32,691 bases of DNA from JBLFWJ01 sp047611425. GTDB lineage: Bacteria; Bacteroidota; Bacteroidia; UBA10329. The notes beneath the pieces are model-generated. The model was not told the DNA's origin and did no database searches. It worked only from the letters and a program-made list of their open reading frames with translations. The position numbers were made by a program, and so were the translations under genes. The DNA is taken from positions 1 through 32,691 of the forward strand of contig JBLFWJ010000012.1 of the NCBI GenBank assembly GCA_047611425.1, in the 5' to 3' direction. Shown piece after piece: positions 29,752 to 32,691 of the stretch (within the stretch, counting starts at the first letter, position 1; every line of letters begins with the position of its first letter).

Positions 29752-31188
29752 ATGCAAAAGATCACCATACTTGTTTTAACTGTATTTCTTCCTCTTTCTC
29801 TTGTTTTTGGTCAAGGGGCAGAACTCAAGTTCAAGATTGAAAACGCTGCCGAAGGCACGGCTAAGTTGGCTTATTACTACGGCAACAAGCAGTACATCAA
29901 GGACTCGACAAAAGTGGATGCAACCGGGTCGTTCACGTTTAAGTCTGACGAGAAATATGACGAAGGAATTTACCTCGTTGTGCTACCTCCAAAGAACAAA
30001 TACTTTGAAGTGATTATGGACAAGGAGCAGAAGTGGACGATAAGTGCCGAGAATTCTGACCTTGTCATGTCAAGAAAAATAAAGGGTTCAGAAGAGAACA
30101 CAGTGTTTCTAGAATACTTGAAGGATCTTGAAAGTAAGAAGTTGGCAATTGAGGCGCCAAGTAAGATTAAGCGTCATTACGAAAGTGATACTACAGATGT
30201 AAATCAGTCTTACAAAGAGAAGCCCGCTTACAAGAATGCTTTGGAGGAAATGCAACGAATAAATCAAGAGGTTGCTGACTTCAAAGAAGGTTTTGTGGTG
30301 AAGTATCCGACTGCATTTATTTCTAAGGTAATAACCGTGTCTAAGGAACCAGAGGTTCCTGATGAGATTGGGGCAGCAGATTCAGAAACCAAGGATCTGG
30401 TTCGATGGCTTTACTTCCGAGACCGATATTGGGACAACATCGACCTTGATGATGACCGCCTGTTAAGAACTCCGGTGATGCACGGGAAAATGGAGAAGTA
30501 CATGACCCAATTGGTTGTTCAAATTCCTGATAGCATCAACCTAATGGCCGATAAATTAATGGCCAAAACAACTGACCTTAGTGAAATTCAGAAGTACTTC
30601 ATAATCTGGATAACCAATCATTATGAGACTTCCAAGCAAATGGGCATGGACGCAGTTTTCGTTCATATGGCCAAGAACTATTACATGTCCGGTAAAGCTT
30701 ATTGGGCGGATTCATCACTAATTGCAAAGATCAGTGAGCGTGCCATCAAATTAGATCCGGTTTTATTGGGCAAAGTCGCTCCCAATCTTTTTATGAAGGA
30801 CACGCTAGGAAACATGCATTCTTTGCACGGAATTAAAGCCGATTTCACAATTGCTTATTTCTGGGATCCAGATTGCGGACATTGCAAAAAAGAGACACCC
30901 AAACTCGCCAAGTTCTACGACAAGTTCAAGGATGAATTAGGAGTTGAGGTTTTTGGTGTTAATACGACCAAAGAAGAGCAACTTTGGAAGGACTTCATAA
31001 ACGAACATAACCTCAATTTCCTCAATGTTCAGGATCCAGAGCAACGCACAGCATTCAAGTATCGCTACGACATTTACAGCACACCAGTGGTCTATCTGCT
31101 TGATAAAGACAAGAAGATTATTGCAAAACGACTTGGTGTAGATGACATAGAGGGGTTTATAAGGTCTTGGAAAGAACGTAAGGAGTAA
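29752..31188 (+). CDS. TlpA-like thioredoxin-fold protein with DUF4369/DUF5106-type N-terminal region
   Basis: An exported protein of 478 residues. It has a Sec signal (about 1-21, ending LVFGQ), an N-terminal beta domain of the DUF4369 kind (about 22-110), a helical middle region like DUF5106 (about 130-335) and a C-terminal AhpC-TSA/thioredoxin domain. The active site is CGHC (Cys375, Cys378) in WDPDCGHCKKETPKL, with a cis-Pro in STPVVYLLD. Such proteins are reductases of periplasmic disulphides, often for cytochrome c or surface-protein maturation; the redox partner is not visible here. It probably starts a new transcript (TAAATTTG at 29713). Confidence 0.92.
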   Translation: MQKITILVLTVFLPLSLVFGQGAELKFKIENAAEGTAKLAYYYGNKQYIKDSTKVDATGSFTFKSDEKYDEGIYLVVLPPKNKYFEVIMDKEQKWTISAENSDLVMSRKIKGSEENTVFLEYLKDLESKKLAIEAPSKIKRHYESDTTDVNQSYKEKPAYKNALEEMQRINQEVADFKEGFVVKYPTAFISKVITVSKEPEVPDEIGAADSETKDLVRWLYFRDRYWDNIDLDDDRLLRTPVMHGKMEKYMTQLVVQIPDSINLMADKLMAKTTDLSEIQKYFIIWITNHYETSKQMGMDAVFVHMAKNYYMSGKAYWADSSLIAKISERAIKLDPVLLGKVAPNLFMKDTLGNMHSLHGIKADFTIAYFWDPDCGHCKKETPKLAKFYDKFKDELGVEVFGVNTTKEEQLWKDFINEHNLNFLNVQDPEQRTAFKYRYDIYSTPVVYLLDKDKKIIAKRLGVDDIEGFIRSWKERKE

Positions 31189-31201
31189 TCAACTGCGTTA
31201 T

Positions 31202-31209
31202 TAACTTTG
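31202..31209 (+). promoter_or_regulatory. -7 element before the DUF6580 gene
   Basis: TAACTTTG is a perfect TAnnTTTG, 20 bases before the ATG at 31229, so the leader would be about 10 bases. A matching -33 element is not evident. Confidence 0.5.
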
Positions 31210-31228
31210 TCCGAAACGGAAAACAATC

Positions 31229-31744
31229 ATGGCACGCAACATTTTCATCTTCGCAATAATCGCAATCGCAGCATTACTTCGAATTTCTGGTATTCTTCCA
31301 GAAAACGTAAACCCTGTAGCAGCCATTGCTCTTTTTGGAGGAGCGCTGTTTGCAAATAAGATTCATGGATTAATTATTCCGTTGGCTATCATGTTCTTGT
31401 CCGATTTGTACATTGGATTGCATGACTTGATGATTCCAGTTTATTTAGGATTCATCATCATTGGCATGATTGGTTTTGCCATTCGCAAGAATCCTAGCAT
31501 TGGCAGAGCATTGGTTGGTGCAGGAATCGGATCCATTCTATTCTTCATCATTACCAATGGTGCTGTTTGGATGAGCTCTGGGTTCTATACCCAGAACATT
31601 GGTGGATTGATTGATTGCTACGTTTCAGGTCTTCCATTCTTTAGGAATACACTCATCGGAGATATGATCTTCACAGCGGTTCTATTCGGATCTTATCACG
31701 CAGCTACTTACAGATTCCCTCGATTGGCCAAGATTAAGGCGTAA
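31229..31744 (+). CDS. DUF6580 family integral membrane protein
   Basis: A 171-residue protein with about five transmembrane segments (from residues 5-20, 33-48, 50-62, 70-85, 100-115 and 140-160). The N-terminal ILPENVNPVAAIALFGGALF and the central GSILFFIITNGAVWMSS match the DUF6580 family, whose shape resembles the substrate-binding S component of ECF vitamin transporters. No ATPase or T component lies nearby, so transport is an inference from fold similarity only. It is followed six bases later by another membrane protein gene. Confidence 0.85.
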   Translation: MARNIFIFAIIAIAALLRISGILPENVNPVAAIALFGGALFANKIHGLIIPLAIMFLSDLYIGLHDLMIPVYLGFIIIGMIGFAIRKNPSIGRALVGAGIGSILFFIITNGAVWMSSGFYTQNIGGLIDCYVSGLPFFRNTLIGDMIFTAVLFGSYHAATYRFPRLAKIKA

Positions 31745-31750
31745 ATCATC

Positions 31751-32257
31751 TTGCTTCAAAAAGTCTATTCACCGATTTTATTCGGAGGCGTTGCTATTGC
31801 AATCGTCACAAACCTTGTTTTCCTGTTTAACGCGGTAGACCTTCCTGGACTCACAATCGGAGCATTGATCACTAATGTGGTTGTAGTGTTGCTTTCTACC
31901 GTCACCTTTGGATTTGTTGTAGCAAGCTCTGGTGAATTCCGCGTTATGGAATTCACTACAGTGCTGAAGGAGCTTATGAAATTGGTTGCTCCATTGACAG
32001 TTTTGATCGGAGCATTCACCTACATTTTGTTTCGCTTTTTAGCAGCCGACCTTCTCGAGCTACGAGTTGGTGAGATCAGAGAAATTTGGGAGGCAGCCGG
32101 TGATTTTAACTCAGAACAAATCGAAAAAGGGATTGCCAATCAGAAGCAATGGTTATCGCCATTCATTCAAACCACCTTCTTTTTTATGGCCACATTAATC
32201 ACTGGCTTTTTCACTTCGATTCTCGTAGGCCTGGTTGCTAAGAAACCAGGACTTTAA
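31751..32257 (+). CDS. Four-helix membrane protein, DUF4199-like
   Basis: A 168-residue protein with four hydrophobic segments (about residues 8-28, 36-58, 78-98 and 142-162) and a cytoplasmic or periplasmic helix between the third and fourth (LRVGEIREIWEAAGDFNSEQIEKGI). The layout matches DUF4199 proteins common in Bacteroidota, but I cannot be sure of the family. The start appears to be TTG at 31751-31753; no ATG is available before the first helix. It follows the DUF6580 gene by six bases. Its stop codon overlaps that of the converging ligase gene (TTAA at 32254-32257). Confidence 0.75.
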   Translation: MLQKVYSPILFGGVAIAIVTNLVFLFNAVDLPGLTIGALITNVVVVLLSTVTFGFVVASSGEFRVMEFTTVLKELMKLVAPLTVLIGAFTYILFRFLAADLLELRVGEIREIWEAAGDFNSEQIEKGIANQKQWLSPFIQTTFFFMATLITGFFTSILVGLVAKKPGL

Positions 32258-32691
32258 GAGTTTACTACTCTTTTGCCCAATTCTTCTAAGCTCAATCCGT
32301 CAAAGTTTCCAGAGCTCATCAATAGCAAATTGGTATTTCTCCAAGTCAGCTTTTGTAGATGATTTGAAAGTTCAGTTGAATCTGTGATCACAAGTAAATC
32401 CTCTCTCGCAAAAGCTTCCTTTACTTCAGCCGGAGTGATGTTTGGTAGTCGTTTATACTTCAGCGTTTCAGGATTGAAGTAGACGATGGCTGTGTCGGCT
32501 TTATCCATAGAACCATTGTATTGATCAAGGAAATCTCGGTTCAAACTACTGAAGGTGTGCAGCTCCATGCAGGCCACAAGTCTTCTATCCGTGAACTGAT
32601 CTTTCACCGCACCTGTTGTCGCCTCCAGCTTGGAAGGTGAATGAGCAAAGTCTTTAAAAACCGAACTGTTTTCTCCTTCAGCAACTAACTC
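32254..32691 (-). CDS. C-terminal part of a Mur/Mpl-type peptidoglycan ligase (truncated by window edge)
   Basis: The frame is open from the window edge to the TAA at 32254-32256, 145 residues. The visible part is the C-terminal domain of a Mur ligase. KDFAHSPSKLEATTGAVK and RRLVACMELHTFSSLNRDFLDQY are in the place of the DxAHHP and E..T motifs, with His and Pro before the ligand-binding loop. In Bacteroidota this form (AHSP in place of AHHP) is typical of the Mpl-like enzyme that attaches recycled murein tripeptide to UDP-MurNAc, and is often labelled peptidoglycan synthetase. MurC is the alternative. The start lies outside the window. Confidence 0.8.
   Translation of the reverse strand, partial: ELVAEGENSSVFKDFAHSPSKLEATTGAVKDQFTDRRLVACMELHTFSSLNRDFLDQYNGSMDKADTAIVYFNPETLKYKRLPNITPAEVKEAFAREDLLVITDSTELSNHLQKLTWRNTNLLLMSSGNFDGLSLEELGKRVVNS

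Overview
The window looks like chromosome of a Bacteroidota bacterium, most likely a free-living, probably marine member of the Flavobacteriales. This rests on type IX secretion (T9SS) C-terminal sorting domains, a complete moxR-batABCDE operon, FecI/FecR/STN-type TonB receptor signalling, DUF4112 and DUF6580 proteins, the Bacteroidota promoter core TAnnTTTG before several genes, A-rich leaders in place of strong Shine-Dalgarno sites, and moderate G+C. No phage, insertion sequence, CRISPR array or tRNA/rRNA gene was seen. The mobile-looking DNA consists of short interspersed palindromic repeats.

Layout. 1-2446: tail of an unknown gene, then an MsbA-like ABC exporter on the minus strand flanked by two diverged copies of one intergenic repeat. 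2447-5273 (plus): a lipoprotein metallopeptidase and a secreted multidomain esterase. 5278-11719 (minus): a cell-surface signalling locus in transcription order lipoprotein, ECF sigma factor, FecR anti-sigma factor, STN-type TonB-dependent receptor and a T9SS-exported CotH-family protein. 11859-16962: amine oxidase, YaaA, an M49-like peptidase lipoprotein, a membrane zinc-ribbon protein, DUF4112 and a PlsC-like acyltransferase. 17050-19905: a 951-residue FG-GAP/ASPIC/Ig-like T9SS cargo protein. 20039-28463 (minus): the operon moxR, DUF58, a BatD-like membrane protein, batA, batB, batC, batD, batE. 28694-32257 (plus): lipoprotein, hotdog thioesterase, TlpA-like thioredoxin, DUF6580 membrane protein and a four-helix membrane protein. 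32254 to the end: C-terminal part of a Mur/Mpl-type ligase.

The most interesting unit is the signalling locus at 5278-11719. Two 31-bp sites with identical outer blocks and identical 10-bp spacing, one before the lipoprotein gene and one at the sigma/anti-sigma junction, look like promoters of the locus's own ECF sigma factor. The sigma gene begins on the U-tract of the lipoprotein gene's terminator, so its expression may depend on readthrough. The receptor gene seems to start at a non-canonical CTG two bases after the anti-sigma stop codon. Together these suggest an autoregulated circuit controlling a surface receptor and an exported CotH-like protein.

The second theme is repeat invasion of coding regions. 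A hairpin-rich element whose terminal repeats bound exactly 96 bp sits in frame in the 5' end of batC, and a second repeat family occupies the start region of batD. Both affect start-site choice.
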